The notes below the pieces were generated by a model that saw only the letters and a list, made by a program, of their open reading frames with translations, was not told the origin of the DNA and did no database searches. From Opisthorchis felineus (lineage: Eukaryota > Platyhelminthes > Trematoda > Opisthorchiida > Opisthorchiidae): DNA of 64,000 nt. The DNA lies in contig SJOL01001452.1 of the NCBI GenBank assembly GCA_004794785.1, positions 310,001-374,000 on the forward strand, read 5' to 3'. This document shows positions 12,127-25,047 of the stretch, in pieces; position 1 is the first letter of the stretch; each line of letters starts with the position of its first letter. The position numbers and the translations under genes were made by a program.

Positions 12127-15100
12127 ACTATCTTGTGTGGAAAATACTCGCAAATGACAGTAACCTTGATACACCGTGTGGATGTGGATCCAACTCTGTT
12201 ATCGACAGGCGAATTCGCGTGGTCTTTTACACGGCAGGTTAAATCATCGTAAAAGATGGAAAGCCATTTGCAACCAAACTTTTGGATCACGTTCCGCCAG
12301 TTTTAGGAGAGGGAATAAATAGTACAACTGAGCTGGTTGAGAATGCCATGGAAGATAAGATTCATATAGTGACCAGACTACACGAGGCATCTATGTAAGC
12401 TGAGATGGGATAGAAACGCAAATTATAGGTGGTGAACTGCTGACAGTAATGTGAAGATAATTATATTTTGACGTTTCCACCAAAGCTGCCAGTACAGGCC
12501 AAGTTCTGTCGGTTTACTAAAGTAGACTAATCATTTACAAGAGTTCGCCTCTTCAATGAATTTTGAGGGCGAATTGACAGTCTTCGACCCATCCTTCATG
12601 TGAAACATTCCTCGTGTGAATGTTTGTTCTCTCTAGGTAAAGCTCATCAATTTATTTTGTGGGGGCAAACCTTCGAACGGTACTCAACGTGATATAAGCA
12701 ATTAAGTTGTAAATAAAGTTTTAAAAAGGTGATCTCCGTGAAGCTCACTGCAGTAAACGCATCAATGGCATCCAAAGATTTTTCTTTTTAAGGAAGAATG
12801 ATCCATATTGCTTCTTTCAAAGCAATATTTGTATTTTTAGACATTTGTCAGGATAAGCTTGATTCGACATGTATATTTATTCAGTACATAATAGATCGAA
12901 AAGATCTTTATGTGTTCAGCATATGTGGTTTGAGCGCTGTTGCAAATAAAATGAGAAGGAACTACTCTGTTAAATCTTGAGCAAAATTTTTCGAACGGTC
13001 TATATACTACTCTGTTCAACCAGTTTACTTTCGTTTTTAGAAGAAATAATATGTTCAGGACATTGAAAGTCACATCTGCTGTAAACGTATTGGCCGAATG
13101 ACACGTCCACGTCTTGTAGTATTTGACGTGACACGTCGGCTGTTCAGAAAACAAGGGACTAATCTAAACTGAGACTTTTGTTCTCTATAAACGATCATAA
13201 TTCTATCAGTTAATTCAAGTTCAGCGGTGTTTATACGACCTGATCATATATTTGTTGATGGTGATGTCAAATGAAGAAAACTTTCAAATCTTTAGCAGAA
13301 GTGTGCTAACAAGGATGGAAGATGCTTAATTAATACATTTTGTCATAGGAAACTTGCCAGGGAGGCAACAAAAATGATAGTAATGGTAAATAGCTTATTT
13401 AGTACGGTCAGTTGATTTCTCCCCTCTTTTCAACGTTAATCTGAGCACAAATGGGTAAATGGTTTTCTTGAGCAAACAGAGCATTCTAATCGTCGGTAAA
13501 ATAATTTTTAGGAAAAGTGTATTCTTCAGGATATTGAAAAGATGTAAATGTCTAAGGATTACTGAAAGTGAGACGTCTGAGTTAACTTGTCCGAGCCCGT
13601 AGTTGCCTCGATTCACAAACTGCTGTTTGCTCAAGTTTCGCTGTCGTTTTGTAGTCCTCGCTTGATATTTCAACTCAGATTTTTTCCGTAATCTTATAAT
13701 ATTCCCTGGGAATAAGTTGGATCGTTCAATATAAGAAGCATTTACGTAAAATCTGGTCACAAATTATGAAGGGTTTCATTCTAATGAGAAGTTATTAGGG
13801 CATTATTAAGACGGACAAAGAAGGCGTTAATTCAGTAGCAACATCCATGATCAAAGTTAAGTTCTGTCACCAGTGCCGTCTTGCGACTATAAGATAGACG
13901 GTACGGATCTACTTTCTACCCACTAACTGTAAGCACATTGACCATAACGTTTTAGTACCAGAACTGGCACTCTGATGATCAAATCAACTGACGTGTGCTT
14001 GCAGGTCGGTTATCAATCGTATCGACAGTTTCATTTATAAAAAGAATCAAATGGCTCAACGTCACTCTTCAGGAATATCTTCTTGATTTCTCGACTGACG
14101 TCTTCAAAGAGAGTTATTTTACGAAGTGATGAACCGTTCTGAAATTTCGACACACCGGTATACAGTGCAGTAACTACGCCTTTTGTTGCTATAGTTGTCC
14201 GCCACTCTGTTTAGCAACGATAGGCGTGTTCGTTGACGGGATTTAAAACAATCGATTTGCATATGGAAAACAGGCAGAAGTGATGACCCTTCGGCCAAGG
14301 AAAATTACCTAGCGAAGCCGATTACACGAAAAAACTTGAAATTGCTCAATTTTTTAATAATTCTCTCTTCCGACAGCAAGTACTCACGACATTTGCATGG
14401 GTGCATACTGTTGTAGTACATCTGGTCTGATCCAATTATTCCCTGAGGAACCCACTACATCATCTAATTATTTATTGCATATTCGATTTCCACATGGGAC
14501 TGATTTGTCGGGAAGGGCCGCATAAACGCAACTCTGAATGAATATTCCCAATCACACCACTTTGACATTCGGCCTGTTGATGGATGAAATTTTTGCATGC
14601 TGGCAAAATATCGGATGTAGTCATTTTTCACCTTTCCACGTGTTTAATCCTGTCAACTGCGACACTAGGCTTAAGGAAACTTATATCAACTGGGGATAAT
14701 TATTTCATGACACAAATTTTCAGACATATCGCAGGTTGTCTGAAAGAGTAACTTCAAGGCAAATCAAGCCTAGAAAGATTTTATGGACCAAGTTTTGAAC
14801 TATCAGACTGCAAAAACAAAAACTTTGTAAAAGGAACGTTTGAAAATATGAAGAAAAAACAGTTAATGAACTTAAAACTATTTGTGGATGTTCGAGCCTC
14901 AGGATGTCTAGCAAAAAACCATTATTCATGGGGCAGTGTGACGAAAAGCAGGGTAAAGAGTTTATAGCTGGAAAAGAGATAAGTGTGATAATTACCCTTG
15001 TGGTAAAGTGGGAGATAGAAGTTCAGCCGGTCTTGGGCAGAAAAGACTGCCGAGTTTGTTGGTTATCAGGCAGAATGCTCAAACAAAAAGTATGTTGAAC

Positions 15101-16380
15101 GTTGTTGGGCCTTCTGACCACACAGTGACGACGAGAACAACGTGTGTCTTACGGCAACGGAGCCATATGCTGAGAAACCAGTCTTCCCCAAGCCATCGTG
15201 GGCATAGGATTGGAGATATCCAATCCTTACATTGATGAAATTCAAGATGAAGCACTGAGGCGAGTGATGTATGCTGTGTTTGTGCATGTCACTTGGCAAC
15301 AGTGGGATCAACATGCTTTCCTACATTGAAATGCATGAGATAGTCGGCCCTAAACACCACACTCTGGAGGGGCTTCAAGCATAAACAGAATTAACCTGGT
15401 GGAGATGTTACTGAGCAGGTAGGTGCATATCTTTTTCAAAAGAGGGTGAATCGTACGTCATTAGACTAGAAAATTGAGTGGAGGTGAGCGCTGCTCAGGC
15501 TGCTTTAGGAGTATAAACAGCCAAGAAGTCTGTCTCGCACGTATGCTACAAACATAAAGGGAATTGAAGAAAGGGAAAGAAGTTCCCTGGTGAAAACGTC
15601 TATGATCTGAGTGATATGATCATACGTGTTTGAGTTTGTAAACTGTAGCCAGTTTGCAATCAAACCTTGAATAAGTCTGTCTGGAAGTAACTTACAACCA
15701 CCTTCGGATGAGTTAGATTTAGAGGTACAAGGCTTGCAGAAGAACATCTTTTGGCGACGCTTGTCTAATCTGTTCCATGCGTATAAACACTTCCTTAGAG
15801 ATTTTACTATAAGTCCAAACAAGGCGACCTTCACTGCCAGATTTATTGGTCTCCAGGTGATATTTCTGCAGAATACCAGGTTTTCCTATTTTATTAGGTC
15901 CTATTCTTTTTCTAAGCGACAATACTATCTTGTGCTGTTTTTAAGGCGGTGTTTTCTACAGGGGTTTATTTCTAGAAGGGCTAGACAAGATGCCTACCTG
16001 GACGGTTTGCTTACAACGACCACCTGCGCTCTGCGATAAAAATATGGTTCACTAGATCAACGCTTCTGTCCTTGAGCCAGTTACTAGCGTCAGATAATAT
16101 CGGAGTTAATTCCGAGGTCTGTTAGTGCAAATATTCAACTTCAGCCTCGATGTCGATACGATCAGCTTTCCAAGACGGTATTAGTTCTGGTCTAACCCCT
16201 CTTGGCTGACCTCATTCCAGGAATTACCAGTCACGGAGCGGATGTCGGTGAGTAGTTGAAAACGAACACTGAAATAGATATTTGCTGCACGGGCTAACGG
16301 ACATGGATGTCTCTATCAATCGGCTAAGGAACATGTGCTACTGAAGAATCAAAGTCAGCTGGGTTCACCTTGAAGAATAA

Positions 16381-16749
16381 ATGCTGCGAATTGTTCATGA
16401 CAACATAATTTATTTGTCAGTGATTCATGTCGGGATTAAAGTCGGATTGTTCAAAAGATACGAACCAGTAAAAGTAAGACGTATCACTGAATTTTCCATC
16501 TTTAAAAGCAACACAGTTATGTCCCATTTTACTACAAAGCGGGTGGAGCAAACCTCAGTTAAACGAAAGAGGTCTGAGAAGATCTTGAATCCGGATAGGG
16601 ACGTTTGTTGTCCCCAAATAGTTCAAGGTCGTTTCTGTATTACTGGGACTTCTATACAGTTGGAGAACGGATATGAGGCTCCAAAAGTCAGCAGGTCTAG
16701 CAGCCCAAGCAGTACAAAACAAGCAACCGAAAACCTCAGATGTTATTGA
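16381..16749 (+). CDS. Orphan open frame, 122 codons, doubtful
   Basis: ATG-started frame in intron 1 with no motif I recognise. Residues 55-68 are basic (TKRVEQTSVKRKR) and the tail is Ser-rich (SRSSSPSSTK). It is one of the longest frames outside the mobile elements, but still compatible with chance. It could be an unrelated nested exon, a retrocopy piece or noise. No splice context supports it clearly. Confidence 0.15.
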   Translation: MLRIVHDNIIYLSVIHVGIKVGLFKRYEPVKVRRITEFSIFKSNTVMSHFTTKRVEQTSVKRKRSEKILNPDRDVCCPQIVQGRFCITGTSIQLENGYEAPKVSRSSSPSSTKQATENLRCY

Positions 16750-18313
16750 AGAAAGAGTGAAATTTCCTGCTCTTGTGCTAACGAAGTGAAAAGTGAGCTA
16801 GTAGTACAAAAAACTTCTTCGATGCTGATTTTAATAGGTGTTCAGAACTTCATAAGATGCCAGATGTATTTGGATAGGAAGGTGGATGAAACAAGACTAG
16901 AGCTCACACAAATTACGGAATCAGACTTTACACACGTGCATACATAAAATAGAAAATCAAAAACGTTGTTGATTTAACTTGTGACCGAAACTCACATATC
17001 CATGTCTGGTAGATACGGTACAACAAAAAATACTGTCCTTTATGTAGGGAAACTGGTAACATTGATGTGAAATAATATCCTCTACGCAAGACTGTTTACA
17101 AGAATAAAGAAAAAACTACAGAATTCAGCCATCGTGGATGATTGAATAGGCAAAGTTCGAAAGCTTTCCTATCCTCTTTAATACCAGCTTGTTCGTAAAA
17201 GCAGATGTACGCTCATTGCCGTAGCAAGCCTGGACATGGAGGATAGCTTATTCACGTTCTGACTAGAAGATTCAGGCTGATAACGACAATTGGCAGTCAC
17301 AAGCGTATGTAGCGTATGGTCCAGTCGGCGAGTGTGGGGGAATATCCAGATCATTTTTATTTCCCTAATCATTAATCCCCAGGGTTCTTCAGCTACGAAC
17401 ACAGTTTGATACTTCGTGAAGTTATTGCTTCCGGGAGACCACAAATATTCGTATTTACGGAATGTTAACATTGGCTACGGTTGACACCGTAGCCCATTTG
17501 TGGCCATTTTGTTTGGGTAGACGGCAAGGATGACAACGTTAAGCTAACTTTGTTACGATTAAATGAAATTAATAAATTAAATAGTCATCTTATAAACGGT
17601 CATGTGTAATGTGTGGCCAGCCGAACAATACGTGGAAAAGAACAATGACAATCTGAACCACAGCGTTCCTTTTATGAGAAACTTGTTGCCATGGTAAAAC
17701 TGTAAATACACTAACGTACGAGGCAGGCGACAGTAGTTAGGATATAGCTTAAGGATGTAACACCAATTGCATTGCATTTTTGACAAATATCCTCGCAGGA
17801 AAAGCATATCGAAACTTTTGTTAACTCTGATGTATGTTGACTTAAAGTATGAAATACAATTAAGAAGGTGAACTGCTAATAGCAGATCTCAATATCGCCA
17901 GTGTTCCAGCAAGATTTTAACATAGTGGCTACGAATTTTGAAAGCAGCTAATCGTGATAAACCAATTGGGTAAAAAATATTGGTAGTGCCACCCCAGGTC
18001 AAAGAGGTATTTGAATTCCGTTTGCGAATAACAATTCCATTTCCACTTCGAAAAATATAGCTCCTTACCTTGTGACTGACTTAGTTTAAAAGTGTTTAGT
18101 GTTATCAGCATTCGTGTTCTTGATGTTGGGAAGACATCTTAGATTTTTAGATTCTTTTGGATTTCATCAGATTTCTAACTGGAACTAGGAGTTAAAGGTT
18201 GTGAACATAGGACTAACAGAAGGCACAAAATATCCTGGTTTGCGGTTGTCCTTCTTACTCAAACTAAGGCTGCACGTTTTACTAAGGACAGCCGTACACA
18301 TCTTCCTCGATGA

Positions 18314-18400
18314 CTGTTGGTCAGTGGGTTAAAGTTTCGTGACTGGACGCGTTAAAATCCGACTCCGGCAAATTCAATACTTGGCAGTGTAAAAACTCGC
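18314..18400 (+). repeat. tRNA-like SINE head
   Basis: TTGGTCAGTGGGTTAAAG (A-box-like) followed by GCGTTAAAATCC (B-box-like) about 20 bases later. The order is right, but the spacing is short and no body was recognised. Confidence 0.38.
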
Positions 18401-18509
18401 CATGTACGAACTAGCCATCCCCGAAATACATTAATTCGTATACCAATTTGGTATTAACCGAAGATTCAACTGAATCCATCTAAGTCTCGTTTTTATGAGG
18501 TTTTCCTGC

Positions 18510-18615
18510 GACCGAATGTGTTGCACGAGGGCCATCACTTCTTTTAACATCAATCCAATAGACTGTTGAAAACTCCTTGACAGCCCGGAGCCGGTTTTTC
18601 CCTTCTTCGAGCGCC
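18510..18615 (+). repeat. Degenerate repeat B fragment
   Basis: Partial match to the internal part of the 300-bp family: GAATGTGTTGCAC, then TGTTGAAAACTCCTTGACAG followed by CCGGTTTTTCCCTTCTT. Landmarks are in the right order, but the match is patchy. Confidence 0.38.
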
Positions 18616-20849
18616 GTTACTGACAACTCAACAGAGTTCATATCACTGAAGACTACTGCTCTAAACATCTGGTTGAGAACTAGTGTCACCATGGGCGAAC
18701 TGGAATGAGGAGTCAGGGGAAGTTTGCGGTACTTCTGAACCACGTGGCCTTAATATCGGAACACGTTCTAGCTGACTGCAATGGGTTATCTTTATCCGAG
18801 GCGTTTCGAACTAACGGCTTACTGCAAATAACTGGTCGACACACTATGCTACCACAATTCGCTCTCGTCTCATCCCATATGGGCTTGTTAGCACAAATGT
18901 CGTAAAAATTGGTTTCACATTCATTCAGTCCTCTAGAAAACACTAAAAACTCACAAGGCTGCTAGACAATCCTCTGCCGATTTCGCCCTCTTTAGGTTCC
19001 CCAGGTTGGTCTAATCTCTGAATTTTCTGCTATAATATCTTGCTCTTGAACACGTTTTTGTAGATAAGAGCCTAGTTGAAAGCAACTATTGTGTTCAAAA
19101 AAAAATTCAGGTGAAAATCTCATTTATGATATTGTTCGACCAAAAATGTAGCACAAACGCCACCTCACTTTATAGTCAAAATAATATTTAAAATGCTCCC
19201 CTTTGGATGATGTGATTCACTGTTTCCTAGAAGGTAGAATGAAATTGTAGTATAAAGCGGAGACGTCAGTCCGAAATTTGTGCGTGACTACCGATTGTCA
19301 ACGCAAGTTCAGCTGTGCAAGCGAGGAGTCCTAAAAAAGTCATTCAATTCCATGGATGTCATAATCCTTATTGCAACACCCCAGAGGTGTTTTCCTCTCA
19401 ACCTCAGTACTATCGGGAAGAAAATCAACAAATAATCTTTGGATTTGTTTTAAGCATTGTACATTTTTAATGTTTTTGGCAGCAACTGAGTGCAACTGGC
19501 GTACCACGGAGAAAAGGTGAAAAAAGCTTTTTTTAAAGGTGACAGTTATTAGAGATATTGTGTTATAAAGGCAAATCAGTGGTTTGTCAAATTTCAAGTA
19601 AAATATTCACCGGTTTATTTTGATATTCCGTAAACCATTCTGAACAGAAATGAAGTAGCTCTAGTACCACTGCCACCAATTTCTTTCTAGTCAAAGCAGC
19701 TGTATCTTATCAACCAGCTGTGCCGTTCTCAAGCCAACATTTTTCCAACGTTTTTCTTCGAGAATTTCCCTGGTATAACTAGACACGCGAATTGTTCAGC
19801 GTTCTAGACATAGGATATTCTACTGTACTGCTTGGATCCATCACATACGGACAACGCAAACCTGCTGAACACGATCTGTGTTTTTTTTGCGGATTCCAAA
19901 CTCACCGACGAATGATGTGCCACAACGGTACCTAGATTTTCCAAGCGGCAACGCAGGGTGAGCTTAATGGGATTGGCTGCATTCCTACCACGACAACAGT
20001 TTCGATGATGAAACTCCACACAACACTGTTTCTCTGAATTTCCACCTTGACGGTGACGTTTTGTCAAGCATCACCTTACCCATAATTTTGGGTACTGAGC
20101 GGATAAAACAAATTTCTGCCTTCAGCGTGCGTTCGAATATACTACTGTGGCCAAGATCGACAATGTTTTCGGGTCTTTGCCTAAAGCCATCTACAAACTA
20201 CGATACAAGTAATCCAGTGTGCTCACTATTAGGAAGATGGGCAAAAGCTGTGACGCACTGGTGCTTGAGAGGTGAACTTGCTATATTTTGCAAGAGCACC
20301 CGAGCCACTGGGCTGAACTTGATGAACTTATAGTACAGAAATGCTGTGATCATGCAGGTCAATTTTTAATCTCAAGGAGCAGATTATCAACACGGAAAGC
20401 TTCAAAGTGGCAAAATATTTCTAAATAATCCATAGTGTTTACTGATCACAACATGAACGTTAAATTTTGTATAATTTTTGGTCAGACGTAAACTAAATTT
20501 TGATTGTTTCTGGTCCCGAAGGAGACTGTTACAAAGGCGGATGACCATCAGCTGACCAAAATAGCTGACGTCTTATAGGTCATTTTTTTTCGGTGCTCAT
20601 TTTTCAACGCCCGGTGATGGTGATTTCAGTTCGAGCGGAGAGAATCCGTTGCCCTTAGTTTACATTCATATTTTTATTCTCATCACTACACATAATAAAC
20701 TAGCTCTAATGAGTGGTAAATCTGTTTTCATAGTACAGGGCTAATTTATATTTCCAAATAAAATAAAATAAAATTTCCAAAAAATAATTCTCATGGCAAC
20801 ATTAAAAATCCCAGTTATTCGCTCAAAGAGGATAGGCCCTGTTAGGGAA

Positions 20850-20950
20850 CTTTGTACGTTGTTCCAGGTGTGATTCAGAACTGCCGATCGCGAGGTCCAT
20901 GGTTCACGCCCAGTCCTGACTATTCGGCTGCCGCATCCCAACAATATTTT
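20850..20950 (+). repeat. SINE-like fragment related to the 9.8-kb unit
   Basis: AGGTCCATGGTTCACGCCC (B-box-like at 20901-20911) is followed by a CGGCTGCCGCATCCCA segment. The 9.8-kb unit has AGGTCCATAGTTTGAACC and then GGCAGCCTGGCGG..ATCCCAG in the same order. The A box is poorly kept. A short AAATA-type repeat lies about 90 bases upstream. Confidence 0.45.
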
Positions 20951-23336
20951 AACACCTGTGATTTCCTCAAGTTAGTTTACAGCTGCGCAGCCAATGATCG
21001 GAGATTTTCTCATACGCTGTGCTTTAAAATTCAGATCATACGGAGATGTCAAGTTGTGCTCTTTCTAACGGAAAAGGAAATTCACCCCTTACAACCGCAA
21101 ACTCACTGGTTTCAGTCTTTACCTAATTTAGGTTGGTCAACCTGGGAAGGTGGTTTGACCACGCATTATCATGTTCCTAATCGATCCCGTTGCACACGTT
21201 GTATGGAGTTATGGTTATCAGGTTCAACAAGGGTACGAGCGCAATTATTTTAGACACCAGTCAAGCAGGGTTGCTTCAGCTGTAGGATCCAGGTACCAAA
21301 TGACTAGGCTGCTAGGGAAAGAGGCGGTTGGCTAGTACGGTACGAATTCTCATGGATAAAAGTTGTAGAATCTTGCTGAGCAGCAAGATCTTTTTGCTTG
21401 TTTCACGAGCTCCAGTAGAAGTGACGTGCGTCGCTTGTGCGGCACAGCAACAGTGGACATTAAATGCAAGTGAATAATAATGGGCTCAAGACCCCATAAC
21501 ATAAGTTCGCTTCCCACACGAATATACCAGAAATAAAATGCAAGTAAACCACATTCCTCAGTATTGCATTGAGAAATGTTAATAAGTCTCAAAACGGGCG
21601 TTCAAAACAATGCAGAGGAGTAACCCCGATTATCACTGGCCGAACAACACGTTTCGAATTTTTGGTTCATAACGATAATAATAAAAGTAATGATAATGGC
21701 GCAACGCGACTTTCCTACAAAAATTACACATAATGTATGCATGAACCAACCTTTGTTTCTCTACGCGAATCAATCGCAATTTCTGCGTTGTCTGTTTGTA
21801 ATGGCCGTTTTGCGTCACAGGTCGATTTTCTAGCTAGCGAATATCACGACGAAAGCTAATACTGGCATCGGAGTGAATGTGCGCCACGCTGACCCAATCA
21901 ATAGTCAGTTGTCACTGTTGTGGAATATGGCTAGACTAGGCGCGCATCAAATGATTATAATCAGTTAGTTGTAATCAGGTTTTCAACGACCAGGGACAAA
22001 TATAAATATGGTGGATTACTTGCCTCTCTACATTGCAAAAATCAAGAAAGAACAATTGGCTGAATAACTGGAAGAATAACCGGCGGCCAGTGATCCCCCT
22101 CCGATATTCTTCCGTTTCTCGCCAAGGTACGGGTTGTAGTCTGAGCATTTTCGTTACCCCTCAAAAGTCCTCTGTTTTCTTAGTGAGATTTGATATTTGC
22201 TGCGGTTCACCACGCAGTGAAGATACTAATGGTTACCAGCAAATTAAATCGTAATCAAGGAAGGAATATCCACTGTGAAACTTCTTCGTAATTTAAGAAG
22301 TTAGGATGCTTAAAAAAATTATGTTCCACCTGGGTGGATATTGATGGGGAATAGTAGAATGGCATGTTTTAGTCAGTTCTTCACAAAACGTTTCCAAAGC
22401 TGCCAAACTGACGCATATGTTTACACTAGCCGAAAGGTTTCTTAACATTACCATGTAAATATTTAGGAGGTTTCTCCTTTGCACCACCAGAAATTTGTTC
22501 AAACAAAGTGCTCAGCTTTGCAACGTCCCAGCCAAAACTCCCAACTTCATGCCTCGGGAAAACACTCGATTTAACTTTTAGCATCATGCAATATGTGTGC
22601 AACGCGCACTCCACCCTGCTTGAAAAAAATACAATGATGTTATCTTGACAGAGAATGAAACGTGAGCAAAACCATTGTCGATGGACTATTCCCCCCTAAC
22701 TGAAAACCTCAGCTACCTACAACCCAATCTTACATCTTGGCGGGTCCTCAGTGTGACGAAGGCTACCCAGTACTTTCTCGAACCAAGATGTTTTATTGAA
22801 GTGACATTTTAAATAGACTCATCATTTTGCCAAGCATTCGTAACCGATTTGCTCTGCATGATCTAGGATAGACATGTGTTTGGATGATTTATACAAAAGA
22901 TCTATACAGTTTGGTTGAATCATATGATTATTTTAACTGGGTGTCCAGCCGGTTCAACCACCGATGTGCTAACTCCGACCAGCCTAAAATTCTGAATTTA
23001 TAGGTGCGGTTGGTTACATCTGGGAAGAACATCTCAGTGCTGAGTTTGCAAAAGTGATAATTTTTTTCAACTGCACGATGTATATATACACTGCCACTAT
23101 TGGATTCTAATATATTTTTTATATATACGTAAGTTAACGCCCTAACGCCTAACGAATTAGACAATCATCGTCTAGGAACCGCTGTTCAACAAATATTTTA
23201 TCACTCCTAGATTCGATCTATAAGGCTTTGATACAAAAGCGCTTTGCTGGATCCGCTAACAGCTAATATTCTGTTTCCAGCAAAATTGAGTGATCTATGA
23301 ATAATGATATACCTTCGCAATAAATCTAGAGATTCG

Positions 23337-23584
23337 GCGAAATACACTTGTTTACTGGCGGTAGAGTCAACTGTATCCTAGTTGAAACACTCATTTATGA
23401 TATCCTTTATGTAATTGTCACCACACTCACTCAAAAAATACTTCATGTGTCAGTAGGTAGGATATTCGAGGTATCGTCGTATACTGTCTTAACGGAGCAC
23501 ACTACTCATAGGGATATTGGAAACTCTTCGTCAACCGAAGACTAGTTTCGCTGTTCTTGGAGGTTTTCAGGTAAGCGCTCCCAG
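23337..23584 (+). repeat. Repeat B copy (about 300-bp family)
   Basis: Begins GCGAAATACACTTGTTTAC and proceeds through the landmarks of the family: CTCATTTATGATAT, a GATATTCGAGGTATC core, ACTACTCAT, a GAAACTCTTCGTCAAC block and CAGGTAAGCGCTCCCAG. The order and spacing match the units at 36.1-36.8 kb. Divergence is substantial, so this is an old copy. Confidence 0.62.
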
Positions 23585-24602
23585 TAAAGGATGTTTTATC
23601 TCATTAAGCGGCCTCAGAATAACTGTACTAATGATCTTCCGACCATTTAACTCCCCAGATACAAATCTGGTCATGCAAACAAGCAAACAAACATCATGGT
23701 TTTGTTGGAACACTCGGGTTACAAGCATAAGCATCTACTTTGAACCTCGCCAGTACTGACAAGACAACTTACAACAAACAAGGAATATTATCTTGTTTTC
23801 ATCAACTCACTACGTGGGCACATAATTTTTATTGATTTTTATTTTTAAAATTCCGAAAAGTACCTCCCGAACCAGCTTATCGATTAATCATTGTCCAAAG
23901 GGTTTAGGATGCACTAATTTGGTGATCCTAGGATGTAACTGTTAGACCTTCTGACTAACCGCTGAAGGAGGATTGCCGAAAATCACTCAGGTACTCCTTG
24001 TACTTAGTCATTGGGTGAATAAGGAAGTGCGCTGGTAGATTCCCCCGTTCACAGAAATGATGCAACCTTCTTTGAGATGTTGGTATTCCTAAATATGATG
24101 GAGACTTAGGGTTGGAACTTCCACCAGTCAACCAAACCTTCAGATAAACCGTTTGCAAACTAAAAGCATTTAGAAAAAGCCCAAATGAACTTCCCCTGAA
24201 TGCTTCATTTGTGATAGCACTCAACCGAAGGTACGCTGCAAAGTACGTCTCAAAGCCTTTTTTGGAATAGTATTCAAGTAACCAATGTTTTTTCTTACGT
24301 GACCATAATTGTAGGGTCGATGGAAACCCCTGGACAAGTCATGACCTTTGTCCTCCTATGTGAGGCTCGCCATGGAGACGTGGTCCTTGAATTTCCATCA
24401 GTTTTATTATGTATATGAACATCAAATTTTACACATGTTAAAAAAACGGAAAAATGCCTTCGCAGTTCTTTAGGATTTTTTACAAACTTTGCGTTACTTC
24501 AAATAAAGCACTTTGTTTGATACCTTGAATACAGTTTCCACTAAAACCTTAGTCGGTCTTCCTTAGAAGCATGAAGTTCGTTGGTAGGATGAGGAGATTT
24601 GA

Positions 24603-25047
24603 GAATTTTTGTGGAGATTTCGTCCTGTTAGTGAAGCCAATCTATGCTTAAAAGCTCAGTAGCACTGTACAGCTGTTTCATCCTTATTGGGAACCACCAG
24701 TCATGCATATCTTACGAAACTCCGGAGATGCTCGCACCCTCGACCTCCTGGCTAGTAGTTTGAACACTTAAACGTTCGGCCACGAGCGGCTGATCCGCAG
24801 TTTGATTAACTCGCACTTAGACAGGATAAAGCGCCGCTCATCCTTCAATCACAGGGTCCATATCATGCGGTCACAACTGTTGACTGGCTCCTCGAGCAAC
24901 AACTTCTCAGATGGAAGTTTCACTTATCGGGTGAAGTTTATTCTCCTACTGAGCTACTTATAGAGGTGTGATTCGGGAATTTTTGTGGAGACTTCGTCCT
25001 GTGAGTGAAGCCAATCTATGCTGGAAAGCCTAGAAGCACTGTACAGT
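24603..25047 (-). repeat. Composite repeat A, first copy (tRNA-like SINE arm, spacer, duplicated tail)
   Basis: On the minus strand a tRNA-like head (GTGGCCGAACGTTTAAG at about 24785-24769) is followed by a body ending in AAGGATGAAACAGCTGTAC and CATAGATTGGCTTCAC (about 24690-24630). The tail segment (24603-24675) recurs as a direct repeat at 24977-25047: GAATTTTTGTGGAGA, TTCGTCCTGT, GTGAAGCCAATCTATGCT and GCACTGTACAG. Between them lies a spacer with CACTTAGACA and CTCATCCTTCAATCAC that is shared with the 42.7-kb copy. Confidence 0.68.

Noticed and set aside
15206..15227. 9-bp inverted repeat with four-base loop
   Set aside because: Real in the sequence, but short and isolated. Expected a few times by chance in 64 kb.
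18705..18943. Overlapping plus and minus open frames near 18.8 kb, considered as a gene
   Set aside because: Both are short, mirror each other and carry no motif; the area adjoins a degenerate repeat B fragment.
20852..21253. 133-codon plus-strand frame
   Set aside because: Its first part overlaps a SINE-like unit and the minus strand is also open there. No protein motif.
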